Part shown: positions 33,735-42,296 of the stretch, piece by piece
How the letters are laid out: each line of letters opens with the position of its first letter
Position numbering within the stretch: the stretch's first letter is position 1
Assembly (NCBI RefSeq): GCF_037478135.1
Contig: NZ_JBBHDV010000001.1
Location: forward strand, 462,862 to 526,861
Length of the DNA stretch: 64,000 nucleotides
Direction: 5' to 3'
Source: Denitratimonas sp037478135
GTDB taxonomy: Bacteria > Pseudomonadota > Gammaproteobacteria > Xanthomonadales > Xanthomonadaceae
The notes under the pieces: model-generated
The model's input: only the letters and a program-made list of their open reading frames with translations
Databases searched by the model: none
What the model was told of the DNA's origin: nothing
Translations under genes and position numbers: made by a program

Positions 33735-34925
33735 ATGGCCTGGAATGAACCTGGCGGCGACAGGAACAAGGACAAGGATCCCTGGAGCGACGGACGTGGC
33801 GGCGGCCAGGGTCCGGATGTGGATGCTTTTCTGGCGCGCCTGAAATCCAACCTCGGCCGTGTATTCGGTGGTGGTGACGACGACAACGGCGGCGGACGCG
33901 GCAGTGGCGGCGGCAATGGTGGGCCGTCGATCGGCCTGATCCTGCTGGGCGTGGTGCTGGTCTGGTTCGTGTTCGATTCCTGGGTACTGATCGACGAACG
34001 CCAGCGCGGCGTGGTGCTGCGCTTCGGCAAGTACGAGCGGCTGATGACGCCGGGCCCGAACTTCAAGCTGCCGCGCCCGTTCGAAAGCGTCACCAAAGTC
34101 GACGCGACCCAGGTGCGGAACATCTCCGACCAGGTGCTGATGCTGACCCGCGACGAGAACATCGTGGTGGTGGACTTCAACGTGCAGTACCAGGTCTCGG
34201 ACCCGCAGCTGTATCTGTTCGGCACGCGTGATCCGGACGACACCCTGCGCCAGGCCGCCGAGAGTGCGGTGCGCGAGGTCATGGGCAACAGCGTGATGGA
34301 CACCATCCTCTCGGGCCAGCGTGCCGAGCTTGCGGCGCAGGCCAATGAGCGCCTGCAGGCGGCGCTGGACCAGTACCGCACCGGGCTGACGGTGAGCGAG
34401 TTCAATCTGCAGAACGCGCGCCCGCCGCAGGAGGTCAAGGACGCCTTCGACGACGCGATCATCGCGCGTGAAGACAAGCAGCGTTTCGAGAACGATGCGC
34501 TGGGTTATGCCAGCAAGCAGGTGCCCGAAGCGCGCGGTGCGGCGGCCCGCATCAAGGCCGAATCCGAGGCCTATCACGCCCAGGCGATTGCCCGTGCCGA
34601 AGGTGACGCGGCGCGCTTCACACTGCTGGCCGAAGAATACCGCAAGGCGCCGGCGGTGACCCGCAAGCGCCTGTATCTGGAATCCATGGAAGAAGTGCTG
34701 GCGGCCAATCCGAAGGTGCTGGTCGGGGATCGCGGCGGCAACAACGTGATGTATCTGCCACTGGATCAGCTTTCCGGCGCCAATGCCGGCGGTTCGCGCG
34801 GCGATGCCACCTTCATCGAGCGGCTGCCGCCGATCCAGGCGGCCACCACGCCGCCACAACGCCCGGCCACGCGCGATACGGCGCGTGAGTCCACCCGTAC
34901 ACCACGCGAGGGTGCCAGCCGATGA
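33735..34925 (+). CDS. hflK: FtsH-modulating SPFH protease regulator HflK
   Basis: 396 residues. A short Gly/Asp-rich cytosolic start is followed by one membrane span (IGLILLGVVLVWFVFDSWVLI, about 65-85) and an SPFH/band-7 domain (DERQRGVVLRFGKYERLMTPGPNFKLP) with long C-terminal coiled coil. HflK and HflC form a large membrane cage around FtsH. Ribosome site CTGGAG precedes ATG 33735. It overlaps hflC by ATGA. Confidence 0.95.
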   Translation: MAWNEPGGDRNKDKDPWSDGRGGGQGPDVDAFLARLKSNLGRVFGGGDDDNGGGRGSGGGNGGPSIGLILLGVVLVWFVFDSWVLIDERQRGVVLRFGKYERLMTPGPNFKLPRPFESVTKVDATQVRNISDQVLMLTRDENIVVVDFNVQYQVSDPQLYLFGTRDPDDTLRQAAESAVREVMGNSVMDTILSGQRAELAAQANERLQAALDQYRTGLTVSEFNLQNARPPQEVKDAFDDAIIAREDKQRFENDALGYASKQVPEARGAAARIKAESEAYHAQAIARAEGDAARFTLLAEEYRKAPAVTRKRLYLESMEEVLAANPKVLVGDRGGNNVMYLPLDQLSGANAGGSRGDATFIERLPPIQAATTPPQRPATRDTARESTRTPREGASR

Positions 34926-35785
34926 GAAACCTGATTGTCATCATCGTCCTGGGTCTGGTGCTGCTGGTCAGCAGCAGTGTCTTCATCGTGCGCGAGGCGC
35001 AGGTCGGCGTACTGTTCCAGCTCGGCCGCATCGTGCGTACCGACATTCCGCCGGGCGTGCATCTGAAGATCCCGCTGATCCAAGACGTGCGTATCTTCGA
35101 CAGCCGCATCCTGACGCTGGACTCCCAGCCCGAGCGCTACCTGACCTCGGAGAAGAAGGACGTCAACGTCGATTTCTTCGCCAAGTGGCGCATCGACGAG
35201 GTCGGGCGCTACTACACCACCACCTCGGGCGATGAATTGCAGGCGATGCAGCGCCTGAATCCGATCATCAAGGAGGCGCTGCGCAACCAGATCAACCAGC
35301 GCACCCTGCAGGAAACCGTGTCCGATGCACGCAGCGGCATGACCGAAGCGCTGGTGGCCACGGCCAGCGAAGGCGCCCGCAGCCTCGGCATCGAGGTGGT
35401 GGACGTGCGCATCAAGCGCATCGACCTGCCCGAGGAAGTGTCCGAATCGGTCTACAACCGGATGCGCGCCGAGCGTTCGCGCGTGGCCAACGAACTGCGC
35501 TCGCAGGGCGTGGAGGCATCGGAAACCATCCGCGCCAATGCCGACCGTGAACGTCAGGTGATCCTGGCCAATGCCGAGCGCGATGCGCAGCGGGTGCGCG
35601 GTGAAGCCGATGCACGCGCCACCGAAATCTATGCCGAAGCCTATGGCCGCGATGCCGAGTTCTACGCCTTCCATCGCAGTCTGGAAAGCTATCGTGCCGC
35701 GTTCCAGGATGGCGATGCGGTGATGGTGCTGGATCCGGATTCGGAGTTCTTCCGTTATTTCGGCAACCCCGGCCGCGCCGAGTAA
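34922..35785 (+). CDS. hflC: FtsH-modulating SPFH protease regulator HflC
   Basis: 287 residues. N-terminal signal-anchor (LIVIIVLGLVLLVSSSVFIV), then the SPFH domain (REAQVGVLFQLGRIVRTDIPPGVHLKIP) and the RSRVANELRSQGVEASETIRANADRERQVILANAERDAQR-type helix region. It partners HflK. It lies in the hfq-hflX-hflK-hflC operon and is followed 12 bp later by a DUF2065 gene. Confidence 0.95.
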   Translation: MRNLIVIIVLGLVLLVSSSVFIVREAQVGVLFQLGRIVRTDIPPGVHLKIPLIQDVRIFDSRILTLDSQPERYLTSEKKDVNVDFFAKWRIDEVGRYYTTTSGDELQAMQRLNPIIKEALRNQINQRTLQETVSDARSGMTEALVATASEGARSLGIEVVDVRIKRIDLPEEVSESVYNRMRAERSRVANELRSQGVEASETIRANADRERQVILANAERDAQRVRGEADARATEIYAEAYGRDAEFYAFHRSLESYRAAFQDGDAVMVLDPDSEFFRYFGNPGRAE

Positions 35786-35797
35786 TCCGGCCTGACG

Positions 35798-35983
35798 ATG
35801 TCGGCCGATCTGCTCGCCGCGTTGTGTCTGGTACTGGTGCTGGAAGGGCTGCTGCTGTTCGTTGCGCCAGGCGGCTGGAAGCAGGCGATGGCGCAGATGC
35901 TGGAGCGTCCCGAGCGCGAGCTGCGGATCGCCGGCGCGGTGATGATCGTGCTGGGGCTGCTTGCGTTGCAGTGGGTGCGTTGA
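35798..35983 (+). CDS. DUF2065 (YjeT-like) small membrane protein
   Basis: 61 residues with two membrane helices (LLAALCLVLVLEGLLLFVAPG and IAGAVMIVLGLLALQWV) and the linker RPERELR. This is the YjeT family, commonly placed right after hflC. Its role is unknown. The purA gene that often follows is replaced here by azurin. Confidence 0.9.
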   Translation: MSADLLAALCLVLVLEGLLLFVAPGGWKQAMAQMLERPERELRIAGAVMIVLGLLALQWVR

Positions 35984-36067
35984 GGCCGCTTCGGGCCGAT
36001 TCAAGCCGCCTGCGTAAACCGCGATGCAACACGAACGGCACTACAAACTGAATAGGCCGGCACGCGC

Positions 36068-36081
36068 CTGACCTGGATCAA
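36068..36081 (+). promoter_or_regulatory. Candidate ANR/FNR box upstream of azurin
   Basis: CTGAC-CTGG-ATCAA (reverse TTGAT-CCAG-GTCAG) fits the FNR/ANR consensus TTGAT-N4-ATCAA with the exact spacing and one perfect half. It lies 94 bp before the azurin start. Azurin genes in Pseudomonas are known to respond to ANR; an ANR/FNR protein is not visible in this window. Confidence 0.45.
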
Positions 36082-36174
36082 ACCAATCGCAACACTTTTG
36101 AAGGAAAATGACGCCACGGTGGTCGAGGTACGTTGCCCCGGCGCCCGCGTTCCCAACTATCGAGGAGTTCTGAC

Positions 36175-36624
36175 ATGATCCGTTCCGCCCTGCTTGTCGC
36201 CGCTGCGTTGCTGATGTCCACGCAGCTTCAGGCCAAGACCTGCGAACTGTCGATCGATTCCACCGACCAGATGACCTTCACCAGCAACGAGCTGAAGGTC
36301 GATGCCGATTGCACCGAAGTGAAGCTGACGTTGAACCACGTCGGCAAGATGGCCAAGAACGTCATGGGCCACAACTGGGTGCTGACCAAGACCGCCGACT
36401 ACATGCCGGTGGCACAGGACGGCATGAAGGCCGGTGCCGACAACGACTATCTGGTTGCCGACGACACCCGCATCATCGCCCACACCGCGCTGATCGGCGG
36501 TGGTGAATCCGATTCCGTGACCTTCTCGCTGGAAGGCCTGGAAGCCGGTGGCGACTACACCTTCTTCTGCTCGTTCCCGGGCCACTGGGCGATCATGAAG
36601 GGCAAGTTCGTGATCGGCGGCTGA
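36175..36624 (+). CDS. azu: Azurin (periplasmic blue copper protein)
   Basis: 149 residues with a signal peptide (IRSALLVAAALLMSTQLQA). The mature protein starts KTCELSIDSTDQMTF. Copper ligands are His in MGHNW, and Cys, His and Met in FFCSFPGHWAIMKG. It shuttles electrons in the periplasm, for instance between c-type cytochromes and oxidases. Ribosome site GAGGAG precedes ATG 36175. It lies next to the decaheme/porin cluster, so it may serve that route; this is inference. A terminator follows. Confidence 0.95.
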   Translation: MIRSALLVAAALLMSTQLQAKTCELSIDSTDQMTFTSNELKVDADCTEVKLTLNHVGKMAKNVMGHNWVLTKTADYMPVAQDGMKAGADNDYLVADDTRIIAHTALIGGGESDSVTFSLEGLEAGGDYTFFCSFPGHWAIMKGKFVIGG

Positions 36625-36650
36625 CCGCTCCGACAGCGCCTTCAGTATGA

Positions 36651-36686
36651 AAAGGCCGTCGACCTCCGGGTCGGCGGCCTTTTTCT
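36651..36686 (+). terminator. Rho-independent terminator after azurin
   Basis: AAAGGCCGTCGACC / TCCG / GGTCGGCGGCCTTT is a long stem with one T-G pair, followed by a T-rich tail (TTCTTT). Confidence 0.9.
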
Positions 36687-36769
36687 TTGGTTCTTTGCGG
36701 CCGGTGCCGGTGGCATTGATGCTGCGGCATTCTTGCCCGCAGCCGGTTCTCCGGCGTGCCTTGCAGGTG

Positions 36770-37729
36770 TCAGTCCCGCGTCAATTGCATGCGTGAGGGA
36801 GCGGGTGCATCGCCCACCGCATGGCGGATCTGCGACGGCAATCCCTCGCTCAGATGGTCCAGAAAACAGCGCGCGGCCCGGCTCAGGCCGTGGCGCGATG
36901 GGTAGGTGGCATACAGATGCATGGTGCCGCCCTGATGGCCGGGCAGCAGGCGCAGCAGGCGCCCCTGTGCGATCTGGGCCATGCACAGGCTGGTGGGCAG
37001 CAGCGCGACGCCGATGCCGGCAATCGCGGCGTCCATGGCGATCAACGGATCGCTGCACACCAGGCGCGGACGGTGATTGATGGTGCAGGCGGTTTCATCG
37101 GCATCGAACAGTTGCCAGGCCGCGTGGTTGTCGCCGCTGACCTGCAACGCGACGCTGGCCACGCCTTCCAGCTCGGCGGGCGTCTGCGGCGCGCCCAGCG
37201 CGTGCACCAGTTCGGGCGAGGCCGTCAGCCAATGGCGGTCAAGCGTGAAGGCGCGCACGATGGAGCGCGAATCCTCGATCTGGCGGCGGATTTCCAGCAC
37301 CAGATCGTAGCCTTCGCTGATCAGGTCGATATCCTGGTCATCGCGGTAATCGGCATCCAGCACCAGTTCCACTTCCGGGTATTCCCGCAGGAACGAGGGC
37401 ACCAGCGGCATCAGCACGCGCTGCGCGAACAGTACCGGACACAGGATCTTGAGCCGGCCGCGTGGCGCATCGCGCGCCTCTTCGATCATCGCGCGGGCGC
37501 GGGCGACTTCCTCCAGCACCAGCTGGCAATGCTGATGGAATGCCAGGCCCAGTGGCGTGACCTGCATCCGGCGCGTGGTGCGCTGTATCAGGCAGACGCC
37601 GAGTGTTTGCTCCAGCCGGTTCAGATGCTGGCTGAGCAGCGACTTGGTGACGCCCAGCTGGCGCCCGGCGGCACTCAGGCTGCCGGCATCCACGATCGCC
37701 GCGTAATAGCGCAAGTCATTGAGATCCAA
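36770..37729 (-). CDS. LysR-family regulator divergent from the decaheme cluster
   Basis: 319 residues: winged helix MDLNDLRYYAAIVDAGSLSAAGRQLGVTKS..LSQHLNRLE, then a substrate-binding domain (GRLKILCPV, IDLISEGYDLVLEI, AGIGVALLPTSLC). It is transcribed away from the mtrA-like gene, sharing a 184-bp control region with a perfect palindrome at 37776-37797. By the usual LysR arrangement it is the best candidate regulator of the mtrA-mtrB-cytochrome genes, though the ligand is unknown. Confidence 0.92.
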   Translation of the reverse strand: MDLNDLRYYAAIVDAGSLSAAGRQLGVTKSLLSQHLNRLEQTLGVCLIQRTTRRMQVTPLGLAFHQHCQLVLEEVARARAMIEEARDAPRGRLKILCPVLFAQRVLMPLVPSFLREYPEVELVLDADYRDDQDIDLISEGYDLVLEIRRQIEDSRSIVRAFTLDRHWLTASPELVHALGAPQTPAELEGVASVALQVSGDNHAAWQLFDADETACTINHRPRLVCSDPLIAMDAAIAGIGVALLPTSLCMAQIAQGRLLRLLPGHQGGTMHLYATYPSRHGLSRAARCFLDHLSEGLPSQIRHAVGDAPAPSRMQLTRD

Positions 37730-37775
37730 GGTGATTCGCGTCTTCTAGAAAGAGGGTTGCACCCATTGTCGTTGG

Positions 37776-37797
37776 ATTGTTCTTGTTTTTGAACAAT
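37776..37797. promoter_or_regulatory. AT-rich palindrome, candidate LysR operator
   Basis: ATTGTTC (37776-37782) and GAACAAT (37791-37797) are perfect arms around an 8-bp T-rich spacer, in the shared LysR/mtrA control region 47-68 bp from the LysR start. It fits the T-N11-A style of LysR binding sites. Confidence 0.5.
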
Positions 37798-37853
37798 GTT
37801 TTCAGAATTTTACTCTTTGCTTCACGTTCAGCTTCGGCGAGACTGCTGTCACA

Positions 37854-37867
37854 GCTCTGAACAGAGC
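37854..37867. promoter_or_regulatory. Second palindrome upstream of the decaheme cytochrome gene
   Basis: GCTCTG-AA-CAGAGC is a perfect 6-bp inverted repeat 47-60 bp before the cytochrome start. It could be a second regulator site or a leader hairpin. Confidence 0.35.
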
Positions 37868-37913
37868 AGCCACGTTTCGCGATGTGAGCCCCAGCCATCG
37901 CCAGGGAGAAAGC

Positions 37914-38963
37914 ATGAGAGCCTTGTCCGCCAAGCTGATTGGCCTGCTGTTGCCGGGCCTGCTGCTGTTGGGTCCGGGAATTGCCACGGCACAGACCGGG
38001 CTGCCGTCCACGCACTTCTCCGTCGAGGATGATCTTTCGGCGGATGAGATGTCGCTGCAGCGCTATGCGCCGGGCGCGCCGGGATTCGCGCACGCGCCGT
38101 TGGCACGCAACCCGTTGGCACCCGACGCCAGCGCCATTGGCCAGGCCACCTGTGAAAGTTGCCACACGCTGGAAACCGAGCACTTCTCGCATACCGTGCA
38201 TGCGTTCGGGATGGATGCGGCGCGGCGTGCGAATCCGGCCACGCATACCTGCGAGGCCTGCCATGGCCCCGGCTCCGAACATGCGATTGCACCGACCACG
38301 CCGGGCAAGATCATCGCCTTCACCCACGCCGGCGGCAGCGAGGTGGCGACCCAGGCCGCGGCCTGCCTGGGCTGTCATGAGGGTGGCCCGCGTGACCACT
38401 GGCTGGGTTCGATCCACCAGCGCAACGATGTCAGCTGCAGCGATTGCCACAACCCGATGGCCAAGTTCTCGGCCGAAGGTTTGATGGTCAAGCAGTCGAT
38501 CAACGAAACCTGCGCCACCTGCCACCGCGACATCCGCTCCCAGTTCAACCGCCGTTCGCATATGCCGTTGCCAGAAGGGCAGATGGCCTGCGCCGATTGC
38601 CACAACCCGCACGGCACCTTGAACCCGTCGCTGATGAAGACCGACACGGTCAACGAGACCTGTTACCAGTGCCATGCGGAAAAGCGCGGCCCGTTCCTGT
38701 TCGAACATGCGCCGGTGCGAGATTCCTGCCTCAACTGCCACACCCCGCATGGGTCGAACCAGCATGCGCTGCTGGTCGCGCCGGTACCGATGCTGTGCCA
38801 GCAGTGCCATTCGCATGTGCGCCATCCCAACGACATGCAATTGCCCGGTGGCTTGGCCAGTGGTCCGTTCCCGGATGAGCGCCTGATCGCGCGTGGCTGC
38901 CTGACCTGCCATGCCCAGGTCCACGGCTCGAATCACCCTTCAGGCCCGCGCCTGCACAAGTGA
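37914..38963 (+). CDS. mtrA: Decaheme c-type cytochrome of the MtrA/DmsE/PioA family
   Basis: 349 residues. Signal peptide is about 1-26 (LIGLLLPGLLLLGPGIATA). The mature part carries ten CXXCH heme-binding motifs, starting at residues 80, 113, 151, 175, 200, 226, 250, 272, 295 and 329, with interspersed distal-ligand histidines (HTVH, HQR, HMPLP). Ten hemes and this length match MtrA, DmsE, MtoA and PioA, which form an electron wire inside an MtrB-type barrel across the outer membrane. Ribosome site CAGGGAGAAAGC precedes ATG 37914. The mtrB-like gene follows 15 bp later. Confidence 0.94.
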   Translation: MRALSAKLIGLLLPGLLLLGPGIATAQTGLPSTHFSVEDDLSADEMSLQRYAPGAPGFAHAPLARNPLAPDASAIGQATCESCHTLETEHFSHTVHAFGMDAARRANPATHTCEACHGPGSEHAIAPTTPGKIIAFTHAGGSEVATQAAACLGCHEGGPRDHWLGSIHQRNDVSCSDCHNPMAKFSAEGLMVKQSINETCATCHRDIRSQFNRRSHMPLPEGQMACADCHNPHGTLNPSLMKTDTVNETCYQCHAEKRGPFLFEHAPVRDSCLNCHTPHGSNQHALLVAPVPMLCQQCHSHVRHPNDMQLPGGLASGPFPDERLIARGCLTCHAQVHGSNHPSGPRLHK

Positions 38964-38978
38964 CGGAGGAGACACACG

Positions 38979-41516
38979 ATGATCCCTCTCAAGAATGCCG
39001 CCTTGCCTGTGGCGCTGCTGGCCGCCTTGTGTGCCGGTCCGGTCAGCGCCCAGGATTCGGGCACCGGCATCGATTTTTCCTTCGGCACCAAGCTGGATCC
39101 CAGCAGCGGTGCCGCCCGCAACGATTGTGATCCACGCGGTACCAGCTGGCTGTCGGATGAAAACCGTCGTACTCCGAGCGGCGTGCTGTATGTGTGCTCG
39201 CCCGAGGTGGTGCAGACCGCCGTCGGCGAATGGCTGCGATCGGGCAGCCTGAGCGCGGGCTGGCTGCTGACTGGCGGTGCCACCGGCTCGCCCAATTGGC
39301 TGCGCTACAGCGACTGGGACGGTGGCTTCGTGCTGGGCTTCCTCGGGCTGGAATTCCTGCGGCCGCACGATGGCACCTATGTCGAGGTGCGCGGCAGCCA
39401 TGTCAGTTCGCGCAACCGCTATGTGAAGGCCACAGTCGGGCGTGCAGGCAAGTACCGGGTCGAGGCCTTCGCGCGCTCGACGCCGAATGTGATGAGCACC
39501 AGTGCGCGTTCGATCTGGGACGGCGTCGGCAGCCACCAGTTGACCCTCGTGGATGGCCTGACCCCGGCCGGCAGCAGCGTGGAGCAGGTGGCGCAGGCTT
39601 CGGCCGCCGCCACCCCGATGCGGCTGCAGGTGACGCGCGACAAGCAGGGCTTCGGCGTCAACTACTTCTTCGACCGGCGCTGGACCGCGTACTTCAGCGG
39701 CACCAACGAAACCCGCGAAGGTGCGCGCGCGTTCGGCGGTCCGTTCTTCTTCAACTATCCGTTCCCTGCCAACGGCGGCATCTACGAAACCCCGCGCCCG
39801 ATCGATGACAGCACCGTCAATCTCAATGGCGGCATGCGCTTTGTCGGGGACGTCTGGCGCATGGATTTCGCCTACAGCGGTTCGTTCTACCGCAGCCGGC
39901 ATGAAGGCTTCACCTACGAGAATCCGTTCGCGCTGTGGTCGGTGGTGCCAGGTGCGATGTCGATCTCGCCGCTGGTGGGCGAATTCGCATCCGAGCCGGA
40001 CAACGACTACCACAACCTGCGCGCCACGCTGACGCGCAAGCTGCGGATGAACGGCGAGCTGTCCCTCACCGCCGCCGGTGGCGCGATGAAGCAGAATGAC
40101 CGTCTGCTGGCGCCGATGAACTGCGTCGGCTATTTCGGTATCGACACCACCGAGCTCGGGATTCCGGGCGATCCGTACCGCTTCAACTGCGCCGACTGGA
40201 ACACTGCGGCGGCATTGTCACGGCAAAGCGCCGACATGCGCATCGATACCGGCAGCGCGGCCGCCAACCTGGTGTTGCAGCCCAGCAATCGCACCACCTT
40301 GCGCGCCAATGCCAAGTACCGGCGCGAGGATTACCGCAACACCTATCTGGCCTACAACCCGCTGACCGGCCAGTACGGCTACGTCGCGGAAAACGGTGCC
40401 CAGGGCGGTGTGGTGCCGGGTGAAATGGGCATCTGGGACACCGGCCTCAACGCCCATGTGCCGGCCCGCATCCTGAGCCTGCCGCTGGACAAGGAAACCC
40501 GCGAAGCCACGTTCGGCGCCGACTTCCGTCCGAACCGCCACAACACCTTCGGCATCAGCTACAACTGGACCCAGGTGGAACGCAGCAACCGCGAGCATCG
40601 CAAGGTCGAGGACCATGCGCTGAAGCTGACCTGGGTGAACCGCAGCCTGGATCTGGTCAACTTCCGCGCCAATTACCAGTACCTGGACCGCAGCGGCGAC
40701 GACTACAACTTCAACCCCTACGAATTCACCTACTCCGGCAGCCTGCCGGGCAATGAAGTGGCACATATGCCGCACACGGTGGAGGAACTGCGCAAGTACG
40801 ACGTGGGCGGGCGCGAACAGCACAAGATGACCTTCATCACCAGCGTCGTTCCGACCGAAACCATGAGCCTGAACGCGACCCTGCGCGGCGACTGGAACGA
40901 CTACGACGCCGAACTGGGGCGCCAGTCCTACGATACCTACGGCATCAGCCTGTCCTGGGACTGGCAACCTTCGCCATACACCACTGCGAGCGCCTACGTG
41001 GGCTGGGATCGCGGCACGCTCGGCGTGGCCAACGTCAATGATGCCGGCACCGAACCGAACGATCCGAGCCTGGGCGGCGCGGTCTATCCCGAAGCCAACC
41101 GCTGGTGGCTGGATGACAGCTTCACCAACCGCAACGCCGGTGCCACTTTCACCCATGATTTCGGACGGGTGAAACTGGATGCCTCGTGGAACTTCACCCA
41201 TTCGCGCAACATCACCGATTACCGCTACAACTCCGCCAGTGCGCTGGCCTGGCCGACGCTGGCCGAATCCGATCTGGCCGGACGTTTCCCGCAGATGACC
41301 TACCGGCTCAACACCTTCGGTGTGAGCCTGCTGGTGCCGCTCAAGGAGCGCTGGTCGCTGCGGCTGTTTGATACCTACGAGCGCGGCCAGATCACCGATT
41401 GGCACTACAACGGGCTGGAGAACGGCCTGGTGATCGACCACCGCGTGTATCTGGACAGCGGGCCGGTGGGCTACAGCGCCAACCTGGTCGGCGTGATGCT
41501 GGAGGTGCAGCTGTGA
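38979..41516 (+). CDS. mtrB: MtrB/PioB-family decaheme-associated outer-membrane beta-barrel
   Basis: 845 residues with signal peptide (LPVALLAALCAGPVSA) and a long alternating aromatic/polar sequence typical of a large barrel; it ends MLEVQL. It matches the MtrB/PioB family in position (directly after the decaheme gene) and in features such as repeated W-x-Y/x-Y strands and short Asp/Asn loops. It is longer than Shewanella MtrB. No N-terminal CXXC, a Shewanella MtrB feature, is seen. It would sheath the decaheme cytochrome to pass electrons through the outer membrane. Confidence 0.88.
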   Translation: MIPLKNAALPVALLAALCAGPVSAQDSGTGIDFSFGTKLDPSSGAARNDCDPRGTSWLSDENRRTPSGVLYVCSPEVVQTAVGEWLRSGSLSAGWLLTGGATGSPNWLRYSDWDGGFVLGFLGLEFLRPHDGTYVEVRGSHVSSRNRYVKATVGRAGKYRVEAFARSTPNVMSTSARSIWDGVGSHQLTLVDGLTPAGSSVEQVAQASAAATPMRLQVTRDKQGFGVNYFFDRRWTAYFSGTNETREGARAFGGPFFFNYPFPANGGIYETPRPIDDSTVNLNGGMRFVGDVWRMDFAYSGSFYRSRHEGFTYENPFALWSVVPGAMSISPLVGEFASEPDNDYHNLRATLTRKLRMNGELSLTAAGGAMKQNDRLLAPMNCVGYFGIDTTELGIPGDPYRFNCADWNTAAALSRQSADMRIDTGSAAANLVLQPSNRTTLRANAKYRREDYRNTYLAYNPLTGQYGYVAENGAQGGVVPGEMGIWDTGLNAHVPARILSLPLDKETREATFGADFRPNRHNTFGISYNWTQVERSNREHRKVEDHALKLTWVNRSLDLVNFRANYQYLDRSGDDYNFNPYEFTYSGSLPGNEVAHMPHTVEELRKYDVGGREQHKMTFITSVVPTETMSLNATLRGDWNDYDAELGRQSYDTYGISLSWDWQPSPYTTASAYVGWDRGTLGVANVNDAGTEPNDPSLGGAVYPEANRWWLDDSFTNRNAGATFTHDFGRVKLDASWNFTHSRNITDYRYNSASALAWPTLAESDLAGRFPQMTYRLNTFGVSLLVPLKERWSLRLFDTYERGQITDWHYNGLENGLVIDHRVYLDSGPVGYSANLVGVMLEVQL

Positions 41517-42208
41517 ACGCTCTTGTCAGGATGACGCTGGCTCTCGGGCTGGCATCGGCGGCGCCGCTGGCGCTGGCCGCTTCGCTGGATGTCATCGACC
41601 TGCGCCGCCCGCCGGTGGTCAATGGCGACCCGGTCGCCGGCAAGGAAAAGGCCCAGGTCTGCAACAACTGCCACGGCGCCGACGGCAAGGCGCCGGTGCC
41701 GAACTTCCCGAGCATGGCCGGGCTGCCGGAAAGCTATCTGTACTGGAAGCTGGTGGCGTTCAAGGAATCCTCGCGCACCGATTCGATCATGACCCCGCTG
41801 GTCACCGCCAACACGCTGGAAGACCTGCGCGACATGGCCGCGTTCTACGCCCGGCTGCCGCTGGAAGCACCTTCGCCGCTGACCCCGGAGCCGGTTGACG
41901 AAGCCGTTCTGGAGCGCGGCCGCCAGATCTACATGGCCGGCGATCCGAAGCAGGGTGTACCGGCCTGCCAGGGCTGCCATGGGCCGGAAGGCAAGGGGCC
42001 GACCGAACCGCATCGCCCCTACCAGGACAGCTGGCCGCCGCTGTATGGGCAGCAGGCGATGTACGTGGCCGAACGTCTGACCAAGTTTCACGACGGCTAC
42101 GCGATCGACTCCTCGATGGACAAGATCATGGAAGGCGTGGCGCAGAACCTGACGCCGGAGGACATCGCGGCACTGGCGGCCTTCGTCGAACGCCTGGACG
42201 GCCGCTGA
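41513..42208 (+). CDS. Diheme cytochrome c, cytochrome c4 family
   Basis: 231 residues, GTG start at 41513 overlapping the barrel stop (GTGA), with AGGTG just upstream; ATG 41531 is an alternative. It has a signal peptide and then two class I cytochrome c domains with CNNCHGADG and CQGCHGPEG heme sites and axial Met candidates in each domain. Cytochromes c4 carry electrons in the periplasm toward terminal oxidases. Translational coupling to mtrB makes it the likely periplasmic partner of the conduit. Confidence 0.93.
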   Translation: MNALVRMTLALGLASAAPLALAASLDVIDLRRPPVVNGDPVAGKEKAQVCNNCHGADGKAPVPNFPSMAGLPESYLYWKLVAFKESSRTDSIMTPLVTANTLEDLRDMAAFYARLPLEAPSPLTPEPVDEAVLERGRQIYMAGDPKQGVPACQGCHGPEGKGPTEPHRPYQDSWPPLYGQQAMYVAERLTKFHDGYAIDSSMDKIMEGVAQNLTPEDIAALAAFVERLDGR

Positions 42209-42296
42209 GTTTTTCGCGAAGGGCACGGCGCAACTGCGCCGCGATGCCTGACCGGGTAGGCTCGCGTTCTTTCCGGCCACCCGTTGCTGCGATGCC

